From Sciurus carolinensis (Eukaryota > Chordata > Mammalia > Rodentia > Sciuridae): a stretch of DNA of 64,000 bases. Of the stretch, positions 1-13,200 are shown piece after piece. The notes under the pieces were generated by a model that saw only the letters and a program-made list of their open reading frames with translations, was not told where the DNA came from and ran no database searches. How positions within the stretch are numbered: the stretch's first letter is position 1; every line of letters begins with the position of its first letter. A program made the translations under genes and the position numbers. The DNA lies in assembly GCF_902686445.1 (NCBI RefSeq), contig NW_025920105.1, positions 1,439,120 to 1,503,119 on the forward strand, read 5' to 3'.

Positions 1-1479
1 TTGACCAGGGATTTATTTGGTAGCCTCTGGTCAATTACTGTTCCACAACAGGCATGTACTAACACCCACTGCAAGTCCCACTAAACCAGACTCTGTGAAC
101 AGTAGCAGATTTCTGAATAGAAACCATGTGGGCACTGAGATAGTTGTGGTAACTCTACTGCAGTTGTGAGCATAGCTGTCTTCCTCAGTGGTTAGTTGTC
201 AACCAGGGCAATGCTTACACCCACAGACATTGGGCCTGTCTATGGGTATTTTTGATTTTCAAAAATTGCAGTGTACAATGCTAGGCATTGTTCAGGGATG
301 CTACTAAACACATCATTATAAACAGGGAAGCCCCTCAACACAAAGAAGCATCTGGTATTTCATGTTAAACATGCTGAGGTTCAGGAACCCCAGTCTAGAT
401 CGTAAATGCTACTCAGAAAGGCACTGGGCTTTCTGTTGTTCATCATTTTGTCCCAGTGCTTCAGGAACAGTGAGTGACTCATAGTGGGTGAGGAAGGAAG
501 AAAAGAAAAAAATGTAAGGGGGAGAGGGAGACACACTGCCTATTCTCAGGAGAAACTTAAAGCCTGGGGGCAGGAGAAATACTAAATTGGACCTGATCCT
601 CACAATAAAGTCTATCTGTCAAAGAGTTTTACCATTCTTCCAAAAGTTTTCCTGTCCAAGTCCAGTTGTTGATGTCAAGTCAGATGTTCCTCCTTGAATG
701 TCAGACAACAGTTCTAAGCAGTAACCCCCAAGTGAGAAAGTTGTCTTTTCTACTCCTCTATCCCAAACATGCACAGTGAGTCAAAGAGCACTACACCAGC
801 ATGTGAATGATACACACACACACATTAACATGCAGGGTCATTTGAATCCACTGGCCCATGCTGGAACTGATGACCTGAGAAGGCCTCATGCCAGCTGCAA
901 GGAAAACCTGTTGGTTTCTGAACATGTACATTCCACAGTGGTCTGTGCAGTGTTTCATTTTTTCCTTCCAAATTGTCACCAGAGAAAATATAAGCTCCAG
1001 TGAGAAAAAATGTCTTTCAAAGTCTGCCCACCTCCCTCTTTTCTGTGAGAATTCTGTCCTTGTCCCAAGCATCCTGAGTTTGCTGCAGGCAGGCATCTCT
1101 GGGAGACAGATTAAGGATCAAAGGACAGTCTGTTGCAGGTAATTTACATTCTATGCTCTGTTTACCAAGCTTTATTTCAAACTGGAAAACTATATTTCAA
1201 ATTGAATGCATTAAAGAAAAAGAGTACTGATTCTGTGCAGTCACCCAAAAGTCTGTTTGGTGTCTTTGAAGCAAGTGATCTGGAAGACCATAAAAAGGTC
1301 CTGGCCTGGAGGGACCAGAGAGCAGACTTGTTAGGAGCACCTGCTGAGTTACAATTTCTTCCTTTCTGGGAATTAAAAGTGCTTTGTTAACTATGCCAAT
1401 TACTGTTGGTTCTCTGTTTCTTCAACATTGTGTCTTTCCTGACTCTGAAGGGTATAACTTCCTTGACTGTTTATTGCAT

Positions 1480-1481
<2 letters not shown>
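1..1481. other. intergenic, no gene recognised
   Basis: I see no coding gene, RNA gene or recognisable repeat here apart from a short CA run near 811-824. Reading frames are short, overlap on both strands and have no family resemblance. Confidence 0.6.
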
Positions 1482-1520
<39 letters not shown>

Positions 1521-1525
1521 CATGT

Positions 1526-1558
<33 letters not shown>
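1482..1558. repeat. (GT)n-(CA)n inverted microsatellite
   Basis: A GT tract (1482-1519) is followed after a short TCATGTG spacer by a CA tract (1527-1558) ending CATGTGCAC. The two tracts are reverse complements, so one strand can fold into a long hairpin or extrude a cruciform. Confidence 0.95.
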
Positions 1559-1561
<3 letters not shown>

Positions 1562-1565
1562 GCAC

Positions 1566-1766
1566 ATTGGGAATGGGAACTTGGATTGAACCCAGGAGCA
1601 TTCTTCAAATGACCCAAAACTTAACTAGATCCCTAGCACTTTTTAAAATTTTTTTGATGCAGGGTCTCACTAAATAGTTCAGGCTGGCCTGAAATTGTGA
1701 TATTTCTGCCTCAGTCCCTTGAGTCACTTGGATTACAGACATATACCACTATACACAGGGCCTGTC
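1566..1766 (-). repeat. composite ID/B1-like SINE
   Basis: The plus strand reads as the reverse complement of a squirrel composite SINE: an ID-like part with GATTGAACCCAGGAGCATT, a T-rich linker, then a B1/Alu-like part with GGGTCTCACTAAATAGTTCAGGCTGG and GGATTACAGACATATACCAC (shown in part). It is diverged and therefore old within the lineage. Confidence 0.75.
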
Positions 1767-3655
1767 TTCCAGGAGATAGCTATTTACTAGAGAGTCATTC
1801 ATCTCCCCAGCATGTTCACCTTACCAAGCTAACTGCTCTGGTTCTCACACCACCAATCCCATCAGGTTCAGGTACCAGAGACCCAGGGATGGCCATTGTC
1901 ACTTAGAGAAGACTGAAATATTTGAAACACACTAATCCTAAAACTATTTATGCTGCATCATCTTTCTTCCTGCACAAACAAAATGAAGTTTCTTTTCTGT
2001 TTTTCCTCATCTTCCACACTGTCTGCCTCCTGACCAACCTTGATACTTTCCACATGGTCTGGAACATTTGTTTGAGGAAACTGTAGCAGGCTGTGAGAGC
2101 AAAATCTGTTTTTGTAAGTCTTACCATACCAGATTAAAACAAATTCAAGGTACCCTTAAAACAATGTCAACTTGCAAATCTTCTCAAAAGACCCAGGGCA
2201 GTTGCATCCATAGCCTGAACCCCTAAGTCTGGGCTATGGGGGCATCTATCCTCTGCTTTTTGTTAGGTTCTCTCCATCTTAATTCTGAGGAATAGAAAGG
2301 GCTGCCAGAGGTGGATGTAGAGAAAGGCCACTGCACCTTCCAAGTGAGAATTGTGAAAACACTATTCCTGTTCCAAACACTCTCTACTGTTATGGCTGCA
2401 AGTTTGGGCCATGGAAGAGGTACGGGAGCAGACAAAGCCCACATCAACTGGAGCATTTACCCTCCCAATGAACACTTTAAAGCATCAAAAAGTCAGGTCA
2501 TTTATTTTTCTGGGTGTCATTAAAATCACATTAGACCTTCTATGAGAAGAAATTGGACCTTTTGTGATTTTATGACCTCTCCTCTTCCTAAGTGGTATTA
2601 TTAGGGCCTGTGACTAGCTCTCTGCTACTCTCAGAACTCAGAACTGAGGAAAAATGGTCAGTTTGCCATGCATGGAAATCAGGACTTGTAAAATTCTAAA
2701 GGACTTTCCTGATAAAATATCATGATTATTATTCCCTTATGTTAATGACTCTGGCTGCTTATCCCTTTCTGGATACTGCAGGAACATTATCCTAAGCACA
2801 CTGACACCTTAGGAACTCTAATGGGACTAAGAAGCTTGCAGCCTGGCTGTGTAGTGTTCCAGGGTGCCTGCAGGAAAGTGCGCTCTTGCCATCTAGTGGT
2901 ACAGAGGGGCAACTGCAGGAATCTACACACCAGAATCTTTCATATAAGAAAAAAAGTAGTCCTCCCAATAGTGCTCGCAGGGCAGTAACAGTGCCTTTTG
3001 GAGTTTCTTAAACAACAGATTACTTAATGCTTCCTCCTCCAGAAGAAAAACAACAGTCAACACGTTTACAGAGTTTTGACTATGAGACTTGGGTGGAGTA
3101 GAGAACCTTAAAGGGGACAGTATGACAGGATTTCCTCAATTCCTGGGCACTAGGGAACTGTATATGCAGCCCCTTGCATCTCAGGTCCTGTCTACCTGGA
3201 CTGGAACTGTCCAAAAAAGCCAGTTTTCCTGTGGTGTCAGTCAGTGAGGTCATAATAAAAGAATTTTTGTGAAGTGGTGATAAAGATCCTGTTTTTGAAA
3301 TAAAGACCAAAACAGGTGATCAGCCCCAAGTGTGCACCTGGGGCGATTTTGAAAATTAGGATTCTTGCATCCAATACTGTACATCTGCGATTTGGGCTGA
3401 GAATCTGCATTGTTATAAGTTCTCTGGTAAAACTCATATTGTTCCAGAATCCACTCTTAGAAACTCATCTCAACCATAGTGTGAATTAGACTGTTCTTTT
3501 ATTTCTTCAATGAGAGGAGACTGAGAGATGTGAGTTGTGAGAACATGAGGTTAAGAGAAAAATTTTATAAAGTGGTCTCAATATGCTGATCCACACAAGA
3601 TTTCCTTTTCAAGAAGTAACTTAACTGCATCTCTGCCTGGCCTAAGTGGACAGGG
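1767..3655. other. intergenic, no gene recognised
   Basis: No supported gene. The only feature I single out is a CTCF-like motif at 2886-2901, listed separately. Frames are short and on both strands. Confidence 0.6.
2886..2901 (-). promoter_or_regulatory. CTCF-like motif
   Basis: Plus strand TTGCCATCTAGTGGTA. Its reverse complement, TACCACTAGATGGCAA, fits the CTCF core CCA-C/G-C/T-AG-N-G/T-GGC. This is a motif match only; binding is not shown. Confidence 0.4.
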
Positions 3656-4286
3656 TGTCACATTCCACAGCAAACTACCTGTTTTGGAGGAACAATGCAG
3701 GTCTAAAATAATGTCTATAAGGTGGTGAAAGGAGCAGACTTGGATGTCTAACGAATAAATGACAAAGCCTTAGTGGACAGCAAAAAATGTTAAAAAAAAG
3801 AAAAAAGAAAAAAGAAAGACATAAGTGTCACAAGAGTGCTGCATAAAGGAGATAAGACACCATCTGGATCAGAACTGGAAACAAGTCAAGAAAAAGGGTA
3901 TATAAACTCCCCTCTCAGATATCTCCTCGGCTCAGCCCAGATCTCCTGACAAATCCATGTCAGCCAGGTTCTCGAGCCCCATTGACTATGGATTCATGAT
4001 CAGCAGAGACCTGCCCATCCTCGATTCCCAGACCATCGGCTGGAGAGAGTTCCGAGGCCAGCCGTCGTCTGCTCTCCGGCTAACATAAGGTCGCATTTAT
4101 GGTCATCGGAACTTACAAGGCAGATAGGACTTTGGACTATTTGATTGAGGTGTGTTTATTTGCCATTCAATTTGATTGATGTGTGATATTAGAAATATTA
4201 AGGTTTGTGTTATCCCGAGTGTATCAAATAAAGCCAATTTGTTTGGAACCGAATTCTAGTCACTTGCCTCTCTGCTTCTCGTGACA
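3656..4286 (+). repeat. probable retroviral LTR
   Basis: The segment begins TGTCAC and ends GTGACA, a perfect 6-bp terminal inverted repeat of TG...CA type. It contains a TATA box (TATATAAA, 3899-3906) and a polyadenylation signal (AATAAA, 4227-4232), and is richer in CpG than its surroundings, with several CpGs between 3970 and 4110. GTGGAC occurs near both ends (3646-3651 and 4288-4293) but offset by a few bases, so it is at best an imperfect target duplication. The sequence after the 3' end (TGGACCC...) does not match a primer site I know, so I favour a solo LTR. Family not identified. Confidence 0.5.
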
Positions 4287-4293
4287 GGTGGAC

Positions 4294-6177
4294 CCAAGTT
4301 AACTGGAAGAGGAAGAATTTTGTGAACCTTTCCACAGACCAAGTTCCAAAACTCAGGAAGATAAGAATAATTCCTTCTAAAAGTAAAATCTGTAAGAATT
4401 TATGGTTAAGAATTTAATGAGAACCAGTCAGCATGGACCGAAGCGACCTTGAGTTGTTATGCAGTGGGGACTTGACAGTCTAAAATCATCCAGCTGTCAG
4501 TAAAAATTCAAGATTTGGCCCTTAATGGGACTCTCTGGAAACTTCTCTGGGACTGTCCAAGAAAAATAGATTGCAGAAGAGGCACACAGTCTCTTTCATT
4601 TGTTAGATGACCCACTCTCTCCCTTGAGAGTGTCTCTTTCCTTTGTTTTATTCCTTCAGTAAACTCAAGGCTGTTAATCTGAGAGACATGTCTGAAATCT
4701 TTCTGACTTGATCACAAGAATCAGAGTTTGAAGGGGGTTTGTTAACACTGCCTCAGTTTCCCAGAAGTCATAAAACCTATTACACTAATTTGAAAAATTT
4801 TATTCAACATTGATATTGCTCCAGATAAACTGTCAAGATTTCTGGGACTTCAGTCTACAGCTCTTTCAGGAAAAGTCAAAGGGAGAAAGTATAATAATAG
4901 AGGTAAACAGCAGGACTGTCTTATCCCTTCTTACACTTTAATGGATAGATCTACTGAGAGATAAAGTTGACCCATTCCTGAGCATCAATGACCCTTGTTC
5001 CTCACTGCAACATGCAAATGATCAATGATGACAGGATGCTAATTATCCATGATCCCTTAGGCCAGGTTTTAGACATCTCCACAAGATGGACATAAATTTC
5101 CATTTCTTTAAAACAAAGATTTGCATGTGAGGTTTTTCATGCTAGATATTTACCAAAACATATGAAAAACTTCTGCACTATACAACCAGTATGATTTTAC
5201 AGGACAATAATTACCAGCCTGCAAACTCCAGCATATAGGGTTATTGGTCCAATAACGAAACTGCATTTGACCAATCAAAAGTGAGAGGTGCTCTGAGATC
5301 CTTCCTCCCATCCTGTTCAGCACAATAAAACCTCAACTACATTTAGCCAATCAGTAGTGATCATTGCTCTGATAGCTCACTAATGGGAATCAACAACATA
5401 GCTATACCTATTCTACTTATTCAAGAAATGTGCCTCAGTTCATGTGGTTCTCAAAATGCATTGTAGATCTACTGAAAGTTGATTTGCCTGAAACTAGAAA
5501 GAAATTGTTTGTTACAAATATGTGCCCTCTAATAAAAGTATTATCTATGATACAGAAAAAAGCAAGCACTTTCAGAGTTGATATATCCATTATTCACAAT
5601 AAGTACAGTGCCTACATCCCATGGAAATGTTTTATGTAAAATCCTCAGGAAAATAAATGAATGCAATCTGTCTTGAGTAATATTCATCTTTGTACCAGCC
5701 CAGTAGCAAAATGTAACTTTTAATCTTCATTGCATTTGGAGGGGCCCATGAAGGTAGACTCAAGTGCCTGGGATTTTCTAAAGCTGTGCTCCAACATGTG
5801 GCCAGTATTAGGCCATTCTCAGACTTTTATGGACTTAAGCATTTTTCTTATATTTTCATTCATGTATTATAGTTGTGAGTCCAGGGGGAAAAAATTGGTA
5901 GTTAATTGTAAAAGCAAAGGAAATGGGTAGATAGCACTCCCCATCCTCTGGTTGCTAAGTTCCTCCAGGGGAGAGGAAAGTTTACATTTTTCAACCCAAG
6001 CAATCACCCCCTGGATGACTCTCTTCCTTCCCTTTTGGTCACCTTTGGTCACATAGGTAAGATAAGAGGAGAGGACATGAAAAGAAAGGAAACCTTAAAA
6101 TCTACAATGAGAAAAGACACTCCTGCACCCTCAGGCATCAGCTGTCAACCCCCTCCCCTTCAGAGGAGTCTCTCTCC

Positions 6178-6178
<1 letters not shown>
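4294..6178. other. intergenic, LTR-like traces only
   Basis: No gene seen. Between about 4960 and 5400 there are CCAAT-type boxes (GACCAATCAAAAG, TTAGCCAATCAG) and an AATAAA (5325-5330 region) that could belong to a decayed LTR, but I cannot place ends. Confidence 0.45.

Positions 6179-6230
<52 letters not shown>
6179..6230. repeat. (CT)n microsatellite
   Basis: An almost perfect CT dinucleotide tract of about 50 bases. Confidence 0.95.
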
Positions 6231-6233
<3 letters not shown>

Positions 6234-6349
6234 CTTTATTCTTTAAATAAATTGTTTTCTTACCTCAGAATTTTGGGTGTTTAATCTTCAAAACAGGTGT
6301 AACAAGGACCTGATCTTGATTTTTAAGACTTGACTCAGTTGTATATAAT

Positions 6350-6674
6350 GCGGGGAATTGTTGTTATATATTTGTATGTGAACATGATATGACAATATAA
6401 TTTGGTCAAAATCATCCCATAGTACTTCACCCCACTCTCCCTATTTCCCACACCTTGGTCCCATCCCTCTACTGATCTTCCTTTGATTTTTAGAAGATCT
6501 ACCCACTGCTTTGTTTTCCTTTTCCTCTCTAGCTTTCATAGATGACATATGACCCTTAACATTCTGAGTGACTTATTCCACTTAACATGATGTGCTCTAG
6601 TCCCATCCATTTTCCCTCAAAGCCATACTTTCAATTTTCTTTTTGGATGAATAAAACAACATTTTGTATGTGTG

Positions 6675-6718
<44 letters not shown>

Positions 6719-7290
6719 AACATTTTCTTTATGGATGATTAAAACTACATAGTGTATATGTATATATGTATATGTATATACATATATATATAATATTTTC
6801 TTCATCAATTCATTCACTGATGTATTATATGCACCTAGGCTGGTTTTATTGTTGGCTATTTTGAACTTTACTGCTATAAACATGGGTGATGGTTGTGTAT
6901 ATATCACTATAGCATGATGACTTCAATTCCTCAGGATAAATAGAGTTGTATAGCTGGGTCATATGGTGCTTTTATGCCTAGTCTTTTGAGAAGCCTTCAT
7001 ATCTCCTAATGGTTGTATTAATTTTCAGTCCCCCCAATAGTATAAAAATGCTCCTTTTTTCTTGATGCCATCTGAAGCATTTACTATTTGTATTCTTGAG
7101 GACTGCAGTTCTGATGGTGCGAGATAAGATTTCAGTGTAGTTTTGATTTGCATTTCTCTAATTGGTAATAATGTTGAACAAGTTTTCACATTTGTTGGCC
7201 ATATGTATTTCTTTTAAGAAGTGTCTGTTTAGTTCATTTGCCCATTTATTAATTAGGTTATTTGATTTTTGGAGAGATTTAATCTGTTGT
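6350..7290 (-). mobile_element. old LINE-1 3' end
   Basis: The plus strand is the reverse complement of an L1 3' part: the CACTTAACATGATGTGCTCTAG block, GGCTATTTTGAACTTTACTGC, TAGCTGGGTCATATGGTG and GATTTGCATTTCTCTAATTGG are the diverged counterparts of the L1 ORF2 C-terminus and 3'UTR. Microsatellites have grown inside it: (TG)n at about 6677-6714 and a TA-rich tract at 6753-6793. It is more diverged than the L1 copies at 22 and 37 kb. Confidence 0.8.
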
Positions 7291-9383
7291 TCCTTGTTAC
7301 CATTCTCTTGTCCCTTCACTGCTGCAAAAGAAAGGGAATTGAGGAAAACAGGTTAATAATCACGCTTTGCTTCAAGTGACAGAAAATCAACACCAACTCA
7401 AACTAACATAGGCATAGGTGTGTGTGTGGGGGGTGTTATTTTACAAGTAAAAACCCTGCGGGGAGTTCTGAATGCAGTCACAGCTCTTTTCTGTGATCCA
7501 CTCTTTTTTCATCTCTCAGTTTTTATTCCTTCTTCTGGCCTGCCCTGGAGCCCCAAGATGGTAGTAAGCTTTTCTTTCTCATTTCTTAGCAGTCACTTGT
7601 GGACCTATGGAACAGTCTGGATGAGCTCAAGTCAACAGGGAAGTGTTTCCTTGTTCAGAAGGCTTTCATGCTCTGACTTAGGCCTGATCACTTGCCCCAC
7701 TCACCCCACCTGGAGTGAAATGCAAAGGGGAGAGGGTATTCTAGAAAAAAATGAGGAGTTACTTATGGAGAAAGAGAAAACAGATACTGGAGAGAGAATC
7801 CCTCTGGACAGAACCCCTCTGGTTTGCAGGGAAACAGTTGTTTCCAACATAGAGCTAGGAAGTCTCCATTTTGACAGCTCATGGCACCGTCCAAGAAACC
7901 AGGAACAGGACATTCTCATTTCACAAATGAGTAGACCATGGACCAGAGTGAGATAAACCTCCTGCCAAAAGCCATTGGTCTTAAAAGTGGTATAACCAGA
8001 ATGAGAAGTCAAATGCATTCTCCAAAGTGATGTTTTGAATTAATCATGGCTTCCCAGTTATTGCTAGTTTCCCTTATGTACAGGATTATACAGGCCTAGA
8101 GGAGGAAGAGGGGAAGAAGATGAATGAAGAAAACATGACAGCACCTCACAGAGACTCCACACTAGTCAGTTTGTTACTGAGATTGGGAGAACTCCTACCA
8201 CTCATATCTTGTACATGTTTCCAGACATATTTATTTTTATGTAACCTTTGCAATTTTGGAACTTGCATTATTTTCTGTTTATTTATTTTTCTTAGTTCAG
8301 TTTGCCTGTTATACTTACAAAAACTTATTTAAAATCTCAACTGTTTATGGTAATTCCCAATCAAAATGAGTACTACTTGCCTCAAATAAAAAATATTGTC
8401 AATCTGTGCACTTTCAAAATCACTCTGCATCTGAGGCAGTGTCTTCAGGCACAGTGTGAAAAATTAGACCAACCAGGTCACACCAGAACCAAATGAACCC
8501 TGTGATCCTCTGCCATAAACAATTTTCCAGGCATGCCTTCCACCTCCTTTGCACTCTGAGAGCAAGGTAAGGGATGTCCTAGCTCCACTCAATGAGGAGT
8601 CCAGGATGTCCCACCCCAAATGTAGCCTTATCACCAGGTTAATAGTTCTGGTCATTGCATTCTTAGTTTCTGAGCACATACACTTGCAGACATATAATAT
8701 TCAGCAGATGTGGAGCCTTCCAGAACCTTTGTGCTTGACAGTTTAGTGATATCATGATTCCCAATTTACCTCTTTCATGATTATTACTGGTTAAGGGCTC
8801 TGGGAAGTAGAAACCATGTTTTTATAGTGTATGCAGGAAGCCAGACAGTACACAATTTAGCACAGTCACATCTTTGCCCACTGTCCTTTTGTCAGCTGCT
8901 GCTCAAATGTCTATCAAAAACTAAACTCTATGGGAAGACAGAGAAACCAACAACTCCAAAATAAGAATGCCTTTGAGAGTATGGAAAAAGTGGTTCACTG
9001 TACAGAGGAGGAAGCCAGTCCTGAGGGCCCTGGTCTTACTATCTTGTGCAATCATCAGGGACAGACCGGTATTGGATAAATATTCCCTGACTCCTGATAC
9101 AAGTTTATCATTTATTCAACTGAGAATATTTCCAACCCAAATTACATTGAGCTTATAACTCCAAGTATAGAGAGTACAAACCCTTCTCCTTAAAATACTC
9201 TAATCTCTGTGGTATGAATTTGACATCCATATGGGACTAAATATGTCAATGTTGCATGGGCATTGAGCCCTGACTCTGACCACAGGGAGTTTACAACCCA
9301 GTGTGAATATTCACAAGTCAATGCTTTGTTGCTCCTGTAGCATTGTAAGGGAGTTCAAGATCAGCAGAGTGTGCTGCCAGCCA
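7291..9383. other. intergenic with ancient repeat traces
   Basis: No gene supported. The longest plus frame (7420-7956, 178 codons) overlaps a 105-codon minus frame and has no family resemblance. The sequence around 7360-7740 (AAGTGACAGAAAATCAACACCAACTCAAACT start) looks like an old interspersed repeat, and 7905-8010 resembles a MIR 3' half (TCATTTCACAAATGAGTAGACC). Neither is certain. Confidence 0.45.
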
Positions 9384-10263
9384 TTGCCACAGTTCTCTTT
9401 TCTTAATTTATTTTTATTGTAAACTAATAGGATACATCTTATTTCTCTGTACATGAAGTAGAGGCATACCATTTGTGTAATCATACATTTACCTAGAGCA
9501 ATAGTTTCTGGTTCATTCTGTTATTTTTTCTTTCCCCCACCCCTCCCAACCCTCTTATCCTTCTATATAGTCCCTCCTTCCTCCATTCTTGCCCCCCTCC
9601 CACCCCTCAGGATGTGTCATCATCCACTTATCAGAAAGATTATTCATCCTTTGGTTTTTTGAGATTGACTTATCTCACTTAGCATGATATTCTCCAATTT
9701 CATCCAATTGCCTGCAAATGCCATAATTTTATTATTATTTTTTATGCATCAATTGAAGGACTTCTAGGTTGGTTCCACAATCTGGCTATTGTGAAATGAG
9801 CTGCTGTGAACATTGTTGTGGCTGTATCTCAGTAGTATGCTGATTTTAAGTTCTTTGGGTATAGGCCAAGGAATGGGATAGCTGGGTCAAATGGTGGTTC
9901 CATTCCAAGTTTTCTAAGGAATCTCCACAAATCTTTTCTACTCATACTTCAGATAGAGCACTAATTTCCAGAATATATAAAGAACTCAAGAAACTCTACA
10001 CCAAGAATACAAATAACCCAATCAACAAATGGGATAAGGCAATGAACACACACTTCACAGAAGACTACAAGCAATCAACAGATATACAAAAAATGTTAAA
10101 CATGTTTAGTAATAAGAGAAATGCAAATCAAAACTACCCTAAAATTCCATCTCACTCCAATTAGAATGGTGATTATCAAGAATACTAGCAACAATAGGTA
10201 TTGGCAAGGATATGGAGAAAAAGGTACACGCATGTATTGCTGGTGGGGTTGCCAAAGTTCTCT
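9384..10263 (-). mobile_element. twin-primed (5'-inverted) LINE-1
   Basis: Left part (9399 to about 9935) is the reverse complement of an L1 3' end, starting with a decayed poly-T stretch and GGATACAT. Right part (about 9944-10256) is L1 ORF2 in the plus orientation, matching the L1 at 36680-37000. The ORF2 segment stops at GGGGTTGC and the minus segment begins about 30 bases further along the element, so a short internal stretch is missing at the switch. The whole is bounded by TTGCCACAGTTCTCT (9384-9398) and TTGCCAAAGTTCTCT (10249-10263), a 15-bp target duplication with one mismatch. This is the classic product of twin priming. Confidence 0.88.
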
Positions 10264-13200
10264 GTGTCTTCTTTTTCTCTCTCCCTGCTGTTTGCATCCC
10301 CCAGGAAGTTCCTTCATCAGCACTGTTTAAAGCTGATATTGACATGCTGCTTGTTAACACTAGGATAAAATTGTAGTCATGGTTTTCTTACTGTCATTGC
10401 TTCTTGTTGGGGCTGCTACTTGAACTGGTCAGAAAATCCTAGGAGAGAGTGGGCCCTGTCTGCCATGGTCAAGAGTCTGTGCTAGCTTTTGGCACAATAC
10501 CTGATCTGATGTACCTGATAGGGATGTCCTCATTAAATAAACCCCAATAAGCCAAGAGTGTACTGACCTCAAGTTTTGACTCCCAGAGTCACATGGCATG
10601 CCACAGCATGGAGGATCGTGGGTGCATTTGTTACTAGTCTAAGTTTGGCTTTACTAGGGAAATGGCCTTTAGGAAAATGGCCTTAGCTAAGTAAATGGCC
10701 TATCTCTCTCATCAAAACCTGAAGACTAGTCCTGGATACTATAAGCCTACACCTCATGGTGGAAATTGTGACTCCTGGGCTCATCATGTTGCATTTTTTC
10801 TTCTGCTACTGTCTCCCTTCCCTCTTCTCCTCCCACTGGATTTTAGACAACTCTGTAGAGGGCATTAATGGAATCCTGGGCATGTGTCTTACATTTCCCA
10901 GTGAATTCTTTAAGAGAATCATTGTTCCCATTTCATAAATGGAGCACATGTCACTAAATTACCTTGGATGCTGTTAATGAAAAGCAAAAATAAAAATTAC
11001 TGATAAGGAACATAGAATCAAATTGATGTCATCATAGCCTGATGATAAAATTGCTTTAGGTACATTATTGTGTATCTGAATCACTACCCCAGTGGAGGCT
11101 GCCAAAATTGTCAGAGACTGAGAGTAAGGTAGACATTCTGGGTGATGCACAGAGGAGCAGAGGAAACTATGCCCACCATCCCCATTTATCAAAGTTGTAG
11201 AGATCCAAGGGAGCAGGGAGTCTCAAAGTCTCCCACATTAACTATGACAAAGAGAAAAAGAATGAATTTTAGTGGATCAGTGAGAGTCTTTATATATTTA
11301 TCTATTGGCACATCTGTGGAGTTATTTACACAATTATGAAAATTTGGAATCAGCTTTCCTGGACTCACAGTGAAAGTTAAATAATTTTTAAATAAAGAGA
11401 GAGACCCTTGAGCCTTTTTTAACAATGAATATTATCCGTATTATGTGACTTTTAGCATCATAGAAACTTGGGGAGTAAGATAGCACAGAGAGATCCCGTT
11501 TGAAACAAATCAGTTCTGTTTGCTTCAAGACAAGCAGGCCAGGACGAGTAGTTCAAGATGATCTTTTTTCCCTTGAAAAACACCGAGTGTTCAACTGCAA
11601 TTAAGAATGCACATATGGGCAGTGCCTTTGTAAGCTTTGTAGAGGCAGTTGAGTGACCACTGACCAATATCCAGGTGACTGGCCTGGAACATGGGTGGGC
11701 AACCAGGTTGACTTGGGTTTGTGCAAGATTGCCATCGTATGACCACTGGAGATGTTTTTCCCTAGTGAGCTAGTGAGCCTAGAAGTACAGCTTGGTTTTA
11801 CATCCTTCTGAGCTGATAGGAATATTCTGAAATGATTGTGATTTTCTACCTTCAGTCAGAATGCAGGATCAAGATATAGATTAAACTCACTTGGAGGACA
11901 ATAAAGTTCTAATGTTGCCATCCATATTCAAATATTCTCCTGGGCACCTGCCAGACCTCCTATGAGCTTCCACCAAAGTGGGCAATAGTCCATTGACAAA
12001 TTCCCAAGGGGGTGAAAGGCCATCCCTGTTTGTATAATTTTGGATTGTAAAGGAGATGACAAATCAGCACTCCAAAAGAAACTTTTGAGATGTTTTATTA
12101 TGGAAAGAGGCCCAGGTAATTAAACTTTGAAGAAGTGATGGTTTATTAGCACTAGAACCCAACAGAATGTAGAACTCTGATAACCAGTCAAACACATTCT
12201 AGAGAAATTCCCTTGTTTAACTCATGTTAAGGAAGATGTGCAAGACACCAATCTTTTTTTTGATGTGTCCATACCTTCAAAGGTTTAAGGCACAAAAATA
12301 TCCAGAACGGGAACATTTTTAGATATTGACTCAGTCCTCACACTAGACCCATATGGCCACTTATCTGGAGGCACCCACAGGTGAAACAGAGCAGCCCAGA
12401 GAAGAACAATCCAGGCAAGTCCTCATGTGGGATCATATCTGAGAAGTCTTTTTCTGTGTCTGTGTGTAGGGCATAGGAATGGCAGGGGATTTGCAATGAT
12501 AGGAGCAGAATATTTCATGTAGAATCTGTGGTAGAACTTTCATATTTGTGTCTCTGGACATTACTGGTAGGGTGGACACTTAAGTACTAGGTACTAGATT
12601 TTTCTACTCAAATATACATCCAAGGACTTTATTCTGTAATGCAGTGTCACCAACATATTGAGCCCTATGCATATATTTATAAATAACTAATCTGGGTATA
12701 AAAATATTTATTGGGGAGTGTCCCTGTGAAATTAGCCAGGATGGTCAGAGTTTATTATTGTCCTACATGTAAGACAATCTCTTCATATTCATAATATTCA
12801 TGCAAATATTCATGGAGTTACTTATTAATTATCCTTGGGGAAAGATCAAGTGCACCAAAAATCCAACACTGATATCTCTGGTCTAAGGTTAGATGAGACT
12901 TCTGGATAATGGTCTCAACAGGTGGAAATTGGAGATTGTCAAGATAGATCCAGGACATATATCCAAGTATGGGGATTTCCCTAAACCCTTTTCCAGGAAT
13001 TTACCACTTGTATGACCTACATTCCCATTTCCAAAGAAATACAGACTGTATTACCCTCCCTGGCAAATTAATAGTTATAAATCTACATAAATGTAGAAAT
13101 AGAAGAACAAATTTCCCCATCATTTTCAATGTTTACTGGTCACTGAATATTTATTTTCTGTTGCTACTGGTTTTATTTTAGCTCCCTGGCCCAGGAAGCC

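Noticed and set aside
1384..1677. Cys-Val repeat frame
   Set aside because: Translation of the GT/CA microsatellite.
7420..7956. 178-codon plus-strand frame
   Set aside because: It overlaps a 105-codon minus frame, has no domain or motif, and lies in sequence resembling an old repeat.
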